Source: Agromyces protaetiae
Lineage (GTDB): Bacteria; Actinomycetota; Actinomycetes; Actinomycetales; Microbacteriaceae
Reading direction: 5' to 3'
Length of the DNA stretch: 64,000 nucleotides
Assembly (NCBI RefSeq): GCF_004135405.1
Contig: NZ_CP035491.1
Span: 2,356,001-2,420,000 of the forward strand
Positions 1 to 9,163 of the stretch are shown here, one piece after another (position 1 is the stretch's first letter; each line of letters starts with the position of its first letter). Made by a program: the position numbers and the translations under genes. The notes under the pieces are model-generated. The model was not told where the DNA came from. It did no database searches and saw only the letters and a program-made list of their open reading frames with translations.

Positions 1-117
1 TTCGTCGCCACCGTGACGGTCGGCGATCTCGCCGTCGCGACCGGTGAGGGCTCGAGTAAGAAGCAGGCCGAGATGGCCGCCGCGCTCGAAGCCTGGACGA
101 CGCTCGACGCGCGCTGA
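1..117 (+). CDS. rnc: Ribonuclease III, C-terminal fragment
   Basis: The 5' part lies outside the window. The 38 visible codons read as the end of a double-stranded-RNA-binding domain: a beta strand (VTVGDLAVATGEG), then SSKKQAEMAAA, the typical basic start of the last dsRBD helix, ending in TGA. RNase III processes rRNA precursors and structured mRNAs. It sits directly upstream of mutM, the usual actinobacterial order (rpmF-rnc-mutM-smc), which supports a call that would be weak on so short a fragment. Confidence 0.8.
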   Translation, partial: FVATVTVGDLAVATGEGSSKKQAEMAAALEAWTTLDAR

Positions 118-146
118 CGCGTCGTCCGAGCGAGAACCCGAGCCGC

Positions 147-1142
147 ATGCCCGAGCTTCCCGAAGTCGAGGTCGTCAGAGCCGGTCTCGCGCCCGCAGTG
201 ACGGGCGCGCGCATCGCCGCCGTCGAGGTCTTCGACCGTCGTGCGCTCCGCCGCCACGACCAGCTCTCCGTCGATTTCGAATCCGGCCTCACCGGCGCGC
301 GCGTGCTCGCGGCGGTGCGCCGCGGCAAGTTCCTGTGGATGCCCCTCGCCGACGCCGACGCCCACGCCGATGCAAACGTGAACGCCGACGCCGAGGGCGA
401 GAGGAACGGCAGGGCGCTCGTCGCGCACCTCGGCATGAGCGGACAGGTGCTCCTGCGCACCCCGGGGCATCCCGGCCCCGGTGTTCCCGGCGAGCATCTG
501 CGCGTTCGCCTCCACGTCGAGCACCCCGACCACGGCGAACTCGTCGTCGACTTCGACGACCAGCGCACCTTCGGCGGGATGGCGATCGACCGCATGCTGC
601 CGACGCCCGACGGTGAGCGCGCGGGCTTCTCGGCGGGCGTCGACGGCGCGTGGGCGCGGAGCATCCCGAGCCAGGTGGCCCACATCGCGCGCGACCCGCT
701 CGATCCCGCCTTCGACGACGCGGCGTTCGCGAGGGCGCTCGCACGCAAGAAGTCCGAGATCAAACGCGTGCTCCTCGACCAGACGGTCGCGAGCGGCATC
801 GGCAACATCTACGCCGACGAGTCGCTGTGGCGCGTGCGCATGCACCCGCAGCAGCCCGCGTCGTCGCTCTCGCGGAAGCGCGTCGACGAACTGCTGACGG
901 CGGTGCGCGCCGTGCTCGAGCAGGCACTCGCCGAAGGGGGCACGAGCTTCGATGAGCAGTACGTCAACGTAAACGGCGCGTCGGGGTACTTCGCCCACTC
1001 GCTCAACGCCTACGGCCGCGACGGCGAGCCGTGCCCGCGCTGCGGCACGACGATGGTGCGCGAGTCGTTCATGAACCGGTCGAGCCACCGCTGCCCGCGC
1101 TGCCAGCGGATTCGGGCGGGCGTCAAGACTCGGGCGGCGTGA
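147..1142 (+). CDS. mutM: Formamidopyrimidine-DNA glycosylase (Fpg/MutM)
   Basis: Base-excision repair glycosylase/AP lyase that removes 8-oxoguanine and ring-opened purines. The protein begins MPELPEVEVV, with catalytic Pro2 and Glu3 exposed after Met removal. Lys61 lies in the RRGKF strand. The C-terminus has the four-cysteine zinc finger (C296, C299, C316, C319). At 331 residues it is longer than the usual 270-290. Part of the excess is an Ala-Asp-rich low-complexity insertion at about residues 66-88, which looks like a simple-sequence expansion of GACGCC units. The 3' end overlaps the convergent acetyltransferase gene by 20 bases. Confidence 0.96.
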   Translation: MPELPEVEVVRAGLAPAVTGARIAAVEVFDRRALRRHDQLSVDFESGLTGARVLAAVRRGKFLWMPLADADAHADANVNADAEGERNGRALVAHLGMSGQVLLRTPGHPGPGVPGEHLRVRLHVEHPDHGELVVDFDDQRTFGGMAIDRMLPTPDGERAGFSAGVDGAWARSIPSQVAHIARDPLDPAFDDAAFARALARKKSEIKRVLLDQTVASGIGNIYADESLWRVRMHPQQPASSLSRKRVDELLTAVRAVLEQALAEGGTSFDEQYVNVNGASGYFAHSLNAYGRDGEPCPRCGTTMVRESFMNRSSHRCPRCQRIRAGVKTRAA

Positions 1143-2274
1143 GCGGTTTCTGCCACTGCGACTCGAGCACGAACCCCTCGAACCCGAGCGCCTCGTTGAT
1201 CTGCAGCATGTGCCGATTCTCGTCGGCGTTCCACGTGTAGACGCGTTCGCGGGTCGGGTCGGTGCGGATGAGCAGCAGCAGGTTCGCGAGCTTGAGGCGT
1301 AGGCCGAGGCGGTGGCCTCGGTGCGCGGCGAGGACGATCGTGTCCCACTGCTCGACCGCGGTCGAAGCCGGCAGGAGCGAAAGCTGCGTGAAGCCCGCGA
1401 CCTCGCCGTCGGCCGTGACCGCCGCGGCGAAGAGGCCCGTGCGGCCGCGCTCGAGGCTGCGGTGCTCGTCGTCGCGCACGCGCGCGGCGTCCCACGGTTC
1501 GAGTTCGTACGCGATCTCGCCCGATGGCGCGTCGAGCGACATCTGCGTGTGGGCGCGCGCGAGCGAGTCGACGAGGTCGTCGGGGGCGCGGTCGGTCCAG
1601 GTGACGATGCGATAGCGCGCGGATGCCTCGGGCGAACGGCCGGATGTCTCGAGCTCGGCGAGTCGGGCCGCGAACTCGTCTGCTCGGCCCACCACCGACA
1701 CGACGCTCACGCGGTCGAGCTGCCCGAGTGTGTACCCGTGCCGTTCGGCGAACCGCACGGCGACGCTGCCGGCCCGGATGCTCGCCTCGCCCTGCGGGGC
1801 GCGCAGGCGCTCGCCGTGTCCGTCGTCGCGTGAGATCAGGTGGTCGGCCGAGAGCACGAGCGTGCGTCGGCCGGCTGCCGCCGCAGCGACTTCGGCGGCC
1901 GCGAGGAGCCGCGAGCCGATGCCGCGCCTGCGGTGGGTCGGCTCGACGCCGAGCATCGGCAGGTACGCGGTCGTGGCATCCTCGTCGAGCTCCCACTCGA
2001 GTTCGGCGAGGCCGACGAGCGCGCCGTCCTCGAAGGCGCCGAGCGCGACGTGGCGCGAGTACCGGCTCGGCGCGAGGTCGAGTGCGAGCTCGCGAGGCGA
2101 GCGCGCGAGTTCGCTCGTGCCGATCGTTTCGGCGTCGAGGCGGCGGATGAGGGCGACGTACGCGTCGAGCCCCGAGGCATCCGTCGCGCCTGGGACAACC
2201 ATCGCGCCCGGGACCTCCGGATCTTCATTGCCCGAAGGCGGCCTGATCCGCCGGATCTCGACCGGTGTCTCCAT
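1123..2274 (-). CDS. Tandem GNAT-domain acetyltransferase
   Basis: 383 residues with two GNAT folds. The N-terminal one carries an acetyl-CoA loop of the RRRGIGSRLL type (after LPMLGVEPTH). The C-terminal one has a related RGHRLGLRLK segment followed by NADENRHMLQINEALGFE, a pattern common at the end of GNAT domains. The ATG at 2274 was chosen because a GAGGGGG Shine-Dalgarno lies 7 bases upstream; the open frame continues further 5' but without a better start and into the smc coding region. Two-domain GNATs include MshD-like and antibiotic acetyltransferases; the substrate cannot be read from sequence. Divergent from smc. Confidence 0.85.
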   Translation of the reverse strand: METPVEIRRIRPPSGNEDPEVPGAMVVPGATDASGLDAYVALIRRLDAETIGTSELARSPRELALDLAPSRYSRHVALGAFEDGALVGLAELEWELDEDATTAYLPMLGVEPTHRRRGIGSRLLAAAEVAAAAAGRRTLVLSADHLISRDDGHGERLRAPQGEASIRAGSVAVRFAERHGYTLGQLDRVSVVSVVGRADEFAARLAELETSGRSPEASARYRIVTWTDRAPDDLVDSLARAHTQMSLDAPSGEIAYELEPWDAARVRDDEHRSLERGRTGLFAAAVTADGEVAGFTQLSLLPASTAVEQWDTIVLAAHRGHRLGLRLKLANLLLLIRTDPTRERVYTWNADENRHMLQINEALGFEGFVLESQWQKPLTPPES

Positions 2275-2440
2275 CGCGCGACCCCCTCGTCTGCCCCGTG
2301 CCGAGCATTTCAGGCTAACCGCGCGCGAACGCCGCGGGAACCCCGGGTGGCCGGAACGCGGCGAGGGCGACACGCCGTGGGGCAGCCGCTCGGGTACGCT
2401 CCTACGAGGCATCCGCACCATTCGAGCCGCACGGGGGGCC

Positions 2441-5400
2441 ATGTACCTGAAGAGCCTGACGCTGAAGGGATTCAAGTCCTTCGCGCAGCCGACGACGTTC
2501 GCGTTCGAGCCGGGCGTCACCTGCATCGTCGGTCCGAACGGTTCGGGTAAGTCCAACGTCGTCGACGCGCTCGCGTGGGTCATGGGGGAGCAGGGGGCGA
2601 AGAGCCTCCGCGGCGGCAAGATGGAGGACGTCATCTTCGCGGGCACCTCGACCCGCGGGCCGCTCGGCCGCGCCGAGGTGAGTCTCACGATCGACAACAC
2701 CGACGGCGCGCTGCCGATCGAGTACACCGAGGTGACGATCTCGCGCACGCTCTTCCGCAACGGGGCGAGCGAGTACGCCATCAACGGCGATCAGTGCCGT
2801 CTGCTCGACGTGCAAGAGCTCTTGAGCGACTCGGGCCTCGGGCGCGAGATGCACGTCATCGTCGGCCAGGGTCAGCTCGACGCCGTCTTGCGGGCGACGC
2901 CCGAGGAGCGCCGCGGCTTCATCGAAGAGGCCGCGGGCATCTTGAAGCACCGCCGCCGCAAAGAGAAGACGATCCGCAAGCTCGACGCGATGCAGACGAA
3001 CCTCACGCGGCTCTCCGACCTCGCGGGCGAGATCCGCCGCCAGCTGAAGCCGCTCGGCCGGCAGGCGGAGGTCGCGCGCGAGGCGGCGACGATCCAGGCC
3101 GTCGTGCGCGACGCCAAGGCTCGGCTCCTCGCCGACGAGGTCGTCGGGCTCACGCGCGCGCTCGAAGAGCACGGCAAGAGCGAGCACGAACGGCACGCAG
3201 AGCGCCTCGTCCTGCAAGACGAGCTCGAGCAGGCGCAAGCCAAGGTCGCACGGCTCGAGCAGGCGACGCTCGGCGACGGCGTCGACGACGCCCGCCAGAC
3301 CGCGCACGCCCTCGAGGCGGCCCAAGAGAAGCTGCGAGGGCTCGACCAGCTCGCCCGCCAGCGCATCGCGCTCCTCGGCGCCGACTCGGGCGATCAGGAG
3401 ACGCCGCGCACGGTCACGCGTCAGGGCATCGAGCAGGCGACGGCCGAACTCGCGGCACTCCGCGGCGCGATCGACGAGGCGCGCGTGCAGCTCGAGGCAT
3501 CCCTCGCGACGACCGCCGAAGCGCGCGTCGCGCTCGACCGCGTCGACCTCGAGATCGCAGCGCAGTCGGCGCGCGTGAGCGAGTACGACCTGCGGCTCTC
3601 GAAGCTCGCGGGGCAGGCGGATGCCGCGGGGTCGAAGCTCGCCGCAGTGCGCGGCGAGGTCCTCCGACAGCGGAACGCGCTCGAGGCATCCGCCGAACGT
3701 CGCGCCGCGACCGCCGCCGAACTCGCGCGCTGGGAGGCCGAGGCCGAAGCCTCGTCGGGCGACGACACCGACCTCGACGAGGCGTACGAGCTCGCGCAGG
3801 CGCGCGTCTTCGAGGCCGAGGCCGAGATCGAACGCATCCGCGAGGGCCTGCACGAGCGCGAGCGCGAGCGCGACTCGCTCGGCGCCCGCATCGGCGCGCT
3901 GTCGCTCGCCCTCGATCAGCGCGACGGCTCCGCGGCCGTCGCCGGCTCCGGCCTCTCGGGTGTGCGGGGCCTCCTCGCCGAGCACGTGCAGGTCGAGCCC
4001 GGATACGAGGCCGCGATCGCGGCGGCCCTCGGGTCGGTCGCCGACGCCGTGCTCGTCGACGACCCTGACGCGGCCTTCGCCGCCCTCGACCACGCCGTGC
4101 GCGGCGATCTCGGCCGCGTCGCCCTCGCGATCGCCGACCCGCGCACCGCCCCGGCCGCGCCGTTCGCCGTCGACGGGCTCGTTCCCGCCGCTCAGGTCGT
4201 GCACGCACCCGCAGGCGTCCTCGCGCTCCTCGCCGAAGTGCTCGTCGCCGACGACCTCGCGGCAGCCCGGGCCGCGGCTCCCGCCGTCGCTGTCCTCGAC
4301 CGGCCCGCGACCGTCATCACGCGCGACGGCTCGGTCATCGGCCGCTACGTCGTGCGCGGCGGAACGGGCCGCACGCAGAGCCGCATCGAACTCGTCGCCG
4401 AGCGCGACCGCGCCGCCGGCCGCCGCGACGAGGTCGTCGCCCTCCTCGAATGCGACCGGTTCGACCTCGCGGAGCAGCGCGAAGCGCACGAGCACGCGAA
4501 GGAGCAGTCGAAGCTCGCGCTCGCAGCACTCCGCGAAGAAGACGCCCAGCTCGCCCAGCGCACCGAGGGGTTGAATCGCGCCCGAGTGCAGGCCGAGGCC
4601 GCCGAATCCGAGGCCGAGCGCCTCGCCGCAGCGCTCGCGAACGCGGAAGAACGCGTCGCCGAGGCGTCGCTGGCCGCGGAGCAGGTGAAGGCCGACCTGC
4701 AGGCCGCGCGTGACGAGCCGCGTCCCGTGCTCGACGCGACCGCCCGCGACGGAGCGCTCGCGGCCCTCGAAGCCGCCCGCGAGGCAGAGGTCGAGCAGAA
4801 GTTCCACGTCGAGACCGCGAAAGAGCGCGTGCGCGCCGAAGAGGGTCGCATCGCCTCGATGGAGCGCCGGTTCCAGGCCGAGCAGCAGGCCGCCGCCGAC
4901 GCCGCCCGCCGAGCCGTCGTGCGCCGCGCTCAGCTCGAAGCCGCGACCCGCGTCGCCGACGCGCTGCCCGCGGCGCTCGCCTCGGTCGACCGCTCGGTCG
5001 CCGAAGCCCGCGTCGCGCTCGGCCGCGCCGAAGCGGAGCGGGCGACCCGCAACGAAGAACTCGTGCGGTACCGGCGCGAAGAGGCGACGATCCGCGAACG
5101 TCTGCATGCGGTCACCGAAGACGTCCACGGCCTCGAGCTGCGCATCTACGAGAAGAAGCTCCACCTCGGCCAGCTCCTCGAGCGTGCCGAGAGCGAGTTG
5201 GGCCTCGACGAGCGCGTGCTCGTCGCCGAGTACGGTCCGGATGTCCCGGTGCCGGTCGAGGTCGCAACCGGCGATGCCGGCGAGCCGGATGCCGATGCCG
5301 ACGCCGACCGCGCTCCCGGTGAGTCCGAGCACGACGCAGCCGACGAAGGGCGTGCGGCCGCGGCATCCGTGCCCTTCGATCGCGACGCCCAGCAGCGCCG

Positions 5401-6043
5401 CCTCGCCGCCGCCGAGCGAAAGCTCGCGCAGCTCGGCCGCGTGAACCCGCTCGCGCTCGAAGAGTTCGCGGCGCTCGAGCAACGGCACAGGTTCTTGACC
5501 GAGCAGCTCACCGACCTCACGAACACCCGCCGCGACCTGCTGACGATCATCGACGAGATCGACGGACGCATGGAGTCGATCTTCCGCTCGGCATTCGAAG
5601 ACACGCGCGAGGCGTTCGCCGAGGTGTTCCCCGTGCTGTTCCCGGGCGGCGAGGGCCGCATCTTCCTCACCGACCCCGACGACATGCTCACGACGGGCAT
5701 CGAGGTGAGCGTCAAGCCCGCCGGCAAGAAGATCGAACGGCTGTCGCTGCTCTCGGGCGGCGAGCGGTCGCTCGCGGCCGTCGCCCTGCTCATGGCGATC
5801 TTCAAGGCCCGCCCCAGCCCGTTCTACATCATGGACGAGGTCGAGGCCGCCCTCGACGACGCGAACCTCGGGCGTCTGCTCACGACGTTCGAAGACCTGC
5901 GCGAGTCCAGCCAGCTCATCGTCATCACGCACCAGAAGCGCACGATGGAGATCGCCGACGCGCTCTACGGCGTCTCGATGCGCCAGGACGGCGTCTCGGC
6001 GGTGGTCGGTCAGCGCGTGCGCGACGAGCGCGCGAGCGCGTGA
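2441..6043 (+). CDS. smc: Chromosome segregation ATPase SMC
   Basis: 1200-residue SMC protein. Walker A GPNGSGKSN lies at residues 31-39, long coiled coils flank a hinge at about 505-625, and the C-terminal head has the signature LSLLSGGERSL near 1105 and Walker B FYIMDEVEAALDD near 1130. With ScpA/ScpB it forms the bacterial condensin that aligns chromosome arms. An acidic, Asp-Ala-rich insertion (about residues 932-976) interrupts the coil before the C-terminal head and is probably disordered. The start is the conserved MYLKSLTLKGFKSF. A TACGCT hexamer at 2395-2400 is a candidate -10. ftsY follows 47 bases downstream. Confidence 0.97.
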   Translation: MYLKSLTLKGFKSFAQPTTFAFEPGVTCIVGPNGSGKSNVVDALAWVMGEQGAKSLRGGKMEDVIFAGTSTRGPLGRAEVSLTIDNTDGALPIEYTEVTISRTLFRNGASEYAINGDQCRLLDVQELLSDSGLGREMHVIVGQGQLDAVLRATPEERRGFIEEAAGILKHRRRKEKTIRKLDAMQTNLTRLSDLAGEIRRQLKPLGRQAEVAREAATIQAVVRDAKARLLADEVVGLTRALEEHGKSEHERHAERLVLQDELEQAQAKVARLEQATLGDGVDDARQTAHALEAAQEKLRGLDQLARQRIALLGADSGDQETPRTVTRQGIEQATAELAALRGAIDEARVQLEASLATTAEARVALDRVDLEIAAQSARVSEYDLRLSKLAGQADAAGSKLAAVRGEVLRQRNALEASAERRAATAAELARWEAEAEASSGDDTDLDEAYELAQARVFEAEAEIERIREGLHERERERDSLGARIGALSLALDQRDGSAAVAGSGLSGVRGLLAEHVQVEPGYEAAIAAALGSVADAVLVDDPDAAFAALDHAVRGDLGRVALAIADPRTAPAAPFAVDGLVPAAQVVHAPAGVLALLAEVLVADDLAAARAAAPAVAVLDRPATVITRDGSVIGRYVVRGGTGRTQSRIELVAERDRAAGRRDEVVALLECDRFDLAEQREAHEHAKEQSKLALAALREEDAQLAQRTEGLNRARVQAEAAESEAERLAAALANAEERVAEASLAAEQVKADLQAARDEPRPVLDATARDGALAALEAAREAEVEQKFHVETAKERVRAEEGRIASMERRFQAEQQAAADAARRAVVRRAQLEAATRVADALPAALASVDRSVAEARVALGRAEAERATRNEELVRYRREEATIRERLHAVTEDVHGLELRIYEKKLHLGQLLERAESELGLDERVLVAEYGPDVPVPVEVATGDAGEPDADADADRAPGESEHDAADEGRAAAASVPFDRDAQQRRLAAAERKLAQLGRVNPLALEEFAALEQRHRFLTEQLTDLTNTRRDLLTIIDEIDGRMESIFRSAFEDTREAFAEVFPVLFPGGEGRIFLTDPDDMLTTGIEVSVKPAGKKIERLSLLSGGERSLAAVALLMAIFKARPSPFYIMDEVEAALDDANLGRLLTTFEDLRESSQLIVITHQKRTMEIADALYGVSMRQDGVSAVVGQRVRDERASA

Positions 6044-6078
6044 CGGTCGCCGCCGCGCGAGCCCACAGTGTCGCACCT

Positions 6079-6084
6079 TAGGCT
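6079..6084 (+). promoter_or_regulatory. -10 element of leaderless ftsY
   Basis: TAGGCT followed by six bases and then the ftsY ATG. No Shine-Dalgarno is present, so transcription would begin at or next to the A of the start codon. Confidence 0.55.
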
Positions 6085-6090
6085 TGACGC

Positions 6091-6966
6091 ATGGCTGAAC
6101 GCGCTTCGTGGTCCCTCGGGTCGGCCCTCCGCGGCATCTTCTCGGCGAAGACGATCGACGACGACACGTGGGACGACCTCGAGGCCGCGCTCATCACGGC
6201 AGACTTCGGGCCCGCCGTGACCGAAGAGATCGTGGAGCAGATCCGCGCGCAGGTCGAGCGGTACAAGACGACCGACCCGAAGGACGTGCAGCGGATGCTC
6301 CGCGAGATCGTCGAGGAGCGGCTCGCGAAGTACGACCCCACGCTGAAGCTCACCGAGCGGCCCGCCGTCGTGCTCGTCGTCGGCGTCAACGGCGTCGGCA
6401 AGACGACGACGATCGGCAAGTTCGCGCGGTTCCTCCGGACGTACGACCGGTCGGTCGTGGTCGGCGCAGCCGACACCTTCCGCGCCGCCGCGGTCGACCA
6501 GCTCGCGACGTGGGCCGAGCGTGCCGGCGCGAGCATCGTGCGGCCCGAGCGCGAAGGCCAAGACCCGGCCTCGGTCGCGTTCCAGACCGTCGAGAAGGCC
6601 AAGCACGACGGCACCGAGATCGTCATCATCGACACCGCCGGGCGCCTCCACACCAAGGGCGGGCTCATGGACGAGCTCGGCAAGATCAAGCGCGTCGTCG
6701 AGAAGCAGGCCCCCATCAGCGAGGTCCTCCTCGTGCTCGACGCGACGACCGGCCAGAATGGCCTCGCGCAGGCCGAGGCGTTCATCGAGCACGGGGGAGT
6801 GACGGGTCTCGTGCTCACGAAGCTCGACGGCAGCGCAAAGGGCGGGTTCGTCCTCGCGGTGCAAGAGAAGACGGGCCTGCCGATCAAGCTCATCGGCCAG
6901 GGCGAGGGCATCAACGACCTCACGGGCTTCACGCCGCACGTCTTCGCGCAGAAGCTCGTCGGCTGA
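6091..6966 (+). CDS. ftsY: Signal recognition particle receptor FtsY
   Basis: 291-residue SRP GTPase that docks ribosome-nascent-chain complexes at the membrane. The N-terminal four-helix domain is followed by G1 GVNGVGKTT (98-106), an ADTFRAAA loop, DTAGR near 180 and TKLDG near 243. The acidic A domain of E. coli FtsY is missing and the N-terminus is short. The ATG at 6091 is supported by the -10 hexamer six bases upstream. Its stop codon overlaps a copy of the repeated word GAGACATCC (6965-6973). Confidence 0.97.
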   Translation: MAERASWSLGSALRGIFSAKTIDDDTWDDLEAALITADFGPAVTEEIVEQIRAQVERYKTTDPKDVQRMLREIVEERLAKYDPTLKLTERPAVVLVVGVNGVGKTTTIGKFARFLRTYDRSVVVGAADTFRAAAVDQLATWAERAGASIVRPEREGQDPASVAFQTVEKAKHDGTEIVIIDTAGRLHTKGGLMDELGKIKRVVEKQAPISEVLLVLDATTGQNGLAQAEAFIEHGGVTGLVLTKLDGSAKGGFVLAVQEKTGLPIKLIGQGEGINDLTGFTPHVFAQKLVG

Positions 6967-7007
6967 GACATCCGTCTGACGACCGAACGACACCTGGGAG
7001 ACACAGC

Positions 7008-7496
7008 ATGGCGATCGAACACGACTACTTCGGCCTCGTCGGCGACTACTGGTCGGAGCGCATCGAGTACGGCGACCAAGACGTGGAGGTCGTCCTCGAC
7101 TCCGACGGCGACGGCGTCTCGCTCGCAGCGCTCGATGTCGCTGCGACGATGGTCGGCGAGCTCGAACTCCTCGACGATCAGCTCCGCAACGACTTCGTCG
7201 GCCTGCTCGACTCGGCGTCGTCGCCCGTCGTGCAGTTCTTGAACGTCGTGCTCGACCCCGACCTCGAGCAGGCGGAAGAGATCGACGACGCCATCGGCCG
7301 CGAGTCGGGCGACCGCCAGATCGACGCGCTCCGCTCGCTGACCCTCGTCCGCGTCGACCTGCGCCCCGACGCCGACGAACCGGGCGATGCGTTCGCCGAG
7401 TTCGAGTACGCGCTCGCCCCCGACGACACCGACGAGCGACTCATCGCGTCGATCGACCTCGACCGCGAGATCGTCGACGTGCGGTTCGACGGCTGA
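7008..7496 (+). CDS. DUF2004-like acidic protein
   Basis: 162 residues, strongly acidic, no signal peptide or membrane segment. It begins MAIEHDYFGLVGDYWSE and ends in an alternating acidic strand (SIDLDREIVDVRFDG). It resembles the DUF2004-type proteins found in Microbacteriaceae between the two SRP GTPase genes; function unknown. The ATG is preceded by a GGGAG Shine-Dalgarno (cacctGGGAGacacagc). Lying between ftsY and ffh on the same strand, it may be co-transcribed with ftsY (41-base gap). Confidence 0.7.
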   Translation: MAIEHDYFGLVGDYWSERIEYGDQDVEVVLDSDGDGVSLAALDVAATMVGELELLDDQLRNDFVGLLDSASSPVVQFLNVVLDPDLEQAEEIDDAIGRESGDRQIDALRSLTLVRVDLRPDADEPGDAFAEFEYALAPDDTDERLIASIDLDREIVDVRFDG

Positions 7497-7568
7497 CGCG
7501 CGCCGAAGGTGCGCGTCTGGCGAACGCGCAGCCCGAGACATCCGCCCTCACCTAGAATCGAAGGCACC

Positions 7569-9152
7569 ATGGCTACGTTCGGCAACCTCTCAGACCGCCT
7601 CGCAGAGACCTTCAAGCACCTTCGCACGAAGGGCAAGCTCTCGGCGTCCGACGTCGACGGCACCGTCCGCGAGATCCGTCGGGCGCTGCTCGACGCCGAC
7701 GTCTCGCTCGACGTCGTCAAGCAGTTCACGTCGACGGTGCGCGAGCGCGCCCTCGGCGACGAGGTCAACAAGGCGCTGAACCCGGCGCAGCAGGTCGTGC
7801 AGATCGTCAACGAAGAGCTCGTCGCGATCCTCGGCGGTCAGCAGCGTCGCCTGCAGTTCGCGAAGACCGCGCCGACGGTCATCATGCTCGCGGGCCTCCA
7901 GGGCGCCGGCAAGACGACGCTTGCGGGCAAGCTCGCGAAGCACCTCGTGAAAGAGGGTCACACGCCGCTCCTCGTCGCGAGCGACCTCCAGCGTCCGAAC
8001 GCCGTCAACCAGCTCCAGGTCGTGGGCTCGCAGGCGGGCGTGCCCGTCTACGCGCCCGAGCCCGGCAACGGCGTCGGCGACCCCGTCAAGGTCGCGAAAG
8101 ACGGTGTCGAGCAGGCCCGTCGCGCCCAGCACGACGTCGTCATCATCGACACCGCGGGTCGTCTCGGCGTCGACGCCGAGATGATGAAGCAGGCCGCGAA
8201 CATCCGCAAGGCGACGAACCCCGACGAAGTGCTCTTCGTCATCGACGCCATGATCGGCCAAGACGCCGTCGCGACCGCGAAGGCCTTCCAAGAGGGCGTC
8301 GACTTCACGGGTGTCGTCCTGTCCAAGCTCGACGGCGATGCGCGCGGCGGCGCCGCGCTCTCGGTCGCGTCGGTCACGGGTCGCCCCATCATCTTCGCGT
8401 CGACCGGTGAAGGTCTCGACGATTTCGAGCCGTTCCACCCCGACCGGATGGCGAGTCGCATCCTCGACCTCGGCGACATCCTGACCCTCATCGAGCAGGC
8501 GCAGCAGGCGTTCGACGAAGAAGAGGCGCTGAAGGTCGCCGAGAAGCTCGCGAAGGAGCAGTTCACCCTCGACGACTTCCTGAAGCAGATGCAGCAGCTT
8601 CGCGGGGCGGGTTCGATCAAGAAGATGCTCGGGATGCTCCCCGGTGCGGGCGGTCTGCGTCAGCAGCTCGACCAGTTCGACGAGCGCGAGATCGTGCGGA
8701 CCGAGGCGATCATCCAGTCGATGACCCCGGCCGAACGTCAGAACACGAAGCTCCTGAACGGTTCGCGGCGCCTCCGCATCGCGAAGGGTTCGGGCATGAC
8801 CGTCACCGACGTCAACCAGCTCGTGCAGCGCTTCGAGCAGGCCGCGAAGATGATGAAGACCGTCGCGCGCGGCGGTGTGCCGCAGATCCCCGGCATGGGC
8901 CCGATCCCGGGTGCCGGCGGGTACGGCGGCGGTAAGCGCCAGGCGGCGAAGGGCAAGAAGGGCGGCTCGGGCTCGCGATCGGGCAACCCCGCCAAGCGTG
9001 CGGCCGAGAACGCGGCGATCGCGGCGGGCGGGCCCGTGCCAGGCCAGAGCACGCCGTCGGGCGCCGGGTTCGGACTCGGCGGCGGCAAGCCCGCGCAGCA
9101 GGGCCCGACCGAAGAAGAGCTCGCGTCGCTGCAGAAGTTCCTCGGGCGCTGA
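7569..9152 (+). CDS. ffh: Signal recognition particle protein Ffh
   Basis: 527-residue SRP54 GTPase. NG domain: G1 GLQGAGKTT at about 109-117, DTAGR at about 194-198 and KLDGDARGG. It is followed by the methionine-rich M domain (about 300-430), which binds signal peptides and 4.5S RNA (KKMLGMLPG, SMTPAER, GSGMTVTDVNQL). The C-terminus is a Gly/Lys-rich tail. A TAGAAT -10 (7553-7558) lies 10 bases before the ATG, implying a leader of only a few bases. The gene converges with the DUF305 gene 11 bases downstream. Confidence 0.97.
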   Translation: MATFGNLSDRLAETFKHLRTKGKLSASDVDGTVREIRRALLDADVSLDVVKQFTSTVRERALGDEVNKALNPAQQVVQIVNEELVAILGGQQRRLQFAKTAPTVIMLAGLQGAGKTTLAGKLAKHLVKEGHTPLLVASDLQRPNAVNQLQVVGSQAGVPVYAPEPGNGVGDPVKVAKDGVEQARRAQHDVVIIDTAGRLGVDAEMMKQAANIRKATNPDEVLFVIDAMIGQDAVATAKAFQEGVDFTGVVLSKLDGDARGGAALSVASVTGRPIIFASTGEGLDDFEPFHPDRMASRILDLGDILTLIEQAQQAFDEEEALKVAEKLAKEQFTLDDFLKQMQQLRGAGSIKKMLGMLPGAGGLRQQLDQFDEREIVRTEAIIQSMTPAERQNTKLLNGSRRLRIAKGSGMTVTDVNQLVQRFEQAAKMMKTVARGGVPQIPGMGPIPGAGGYGGGKRQAAKGKKGGSGSRSGNPAKRAAENAAIAAGGPVPGQSTPSGAGFGLGGGKPAQQGPTEEELASLQKFLGR

Positions 9153-9163
9153 GTCGGGGCGGT

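Noticed and set aside
1730-2440. Open frame extending smc by more than 200 residues upstream
   Set aside because: It runs antisense through the acetyltransferase gene; SMC proteins begin at MYLKSLTLKGF, which is the ATG at 2441.
2402-6076. 1224-codon open frame on the minus strand opposite smc
   Set aside because: Arg/Leu/Glu/Asp-rich composition with no recognisable domain; a shadow of the smc frame, typical of 70% GC DNA.
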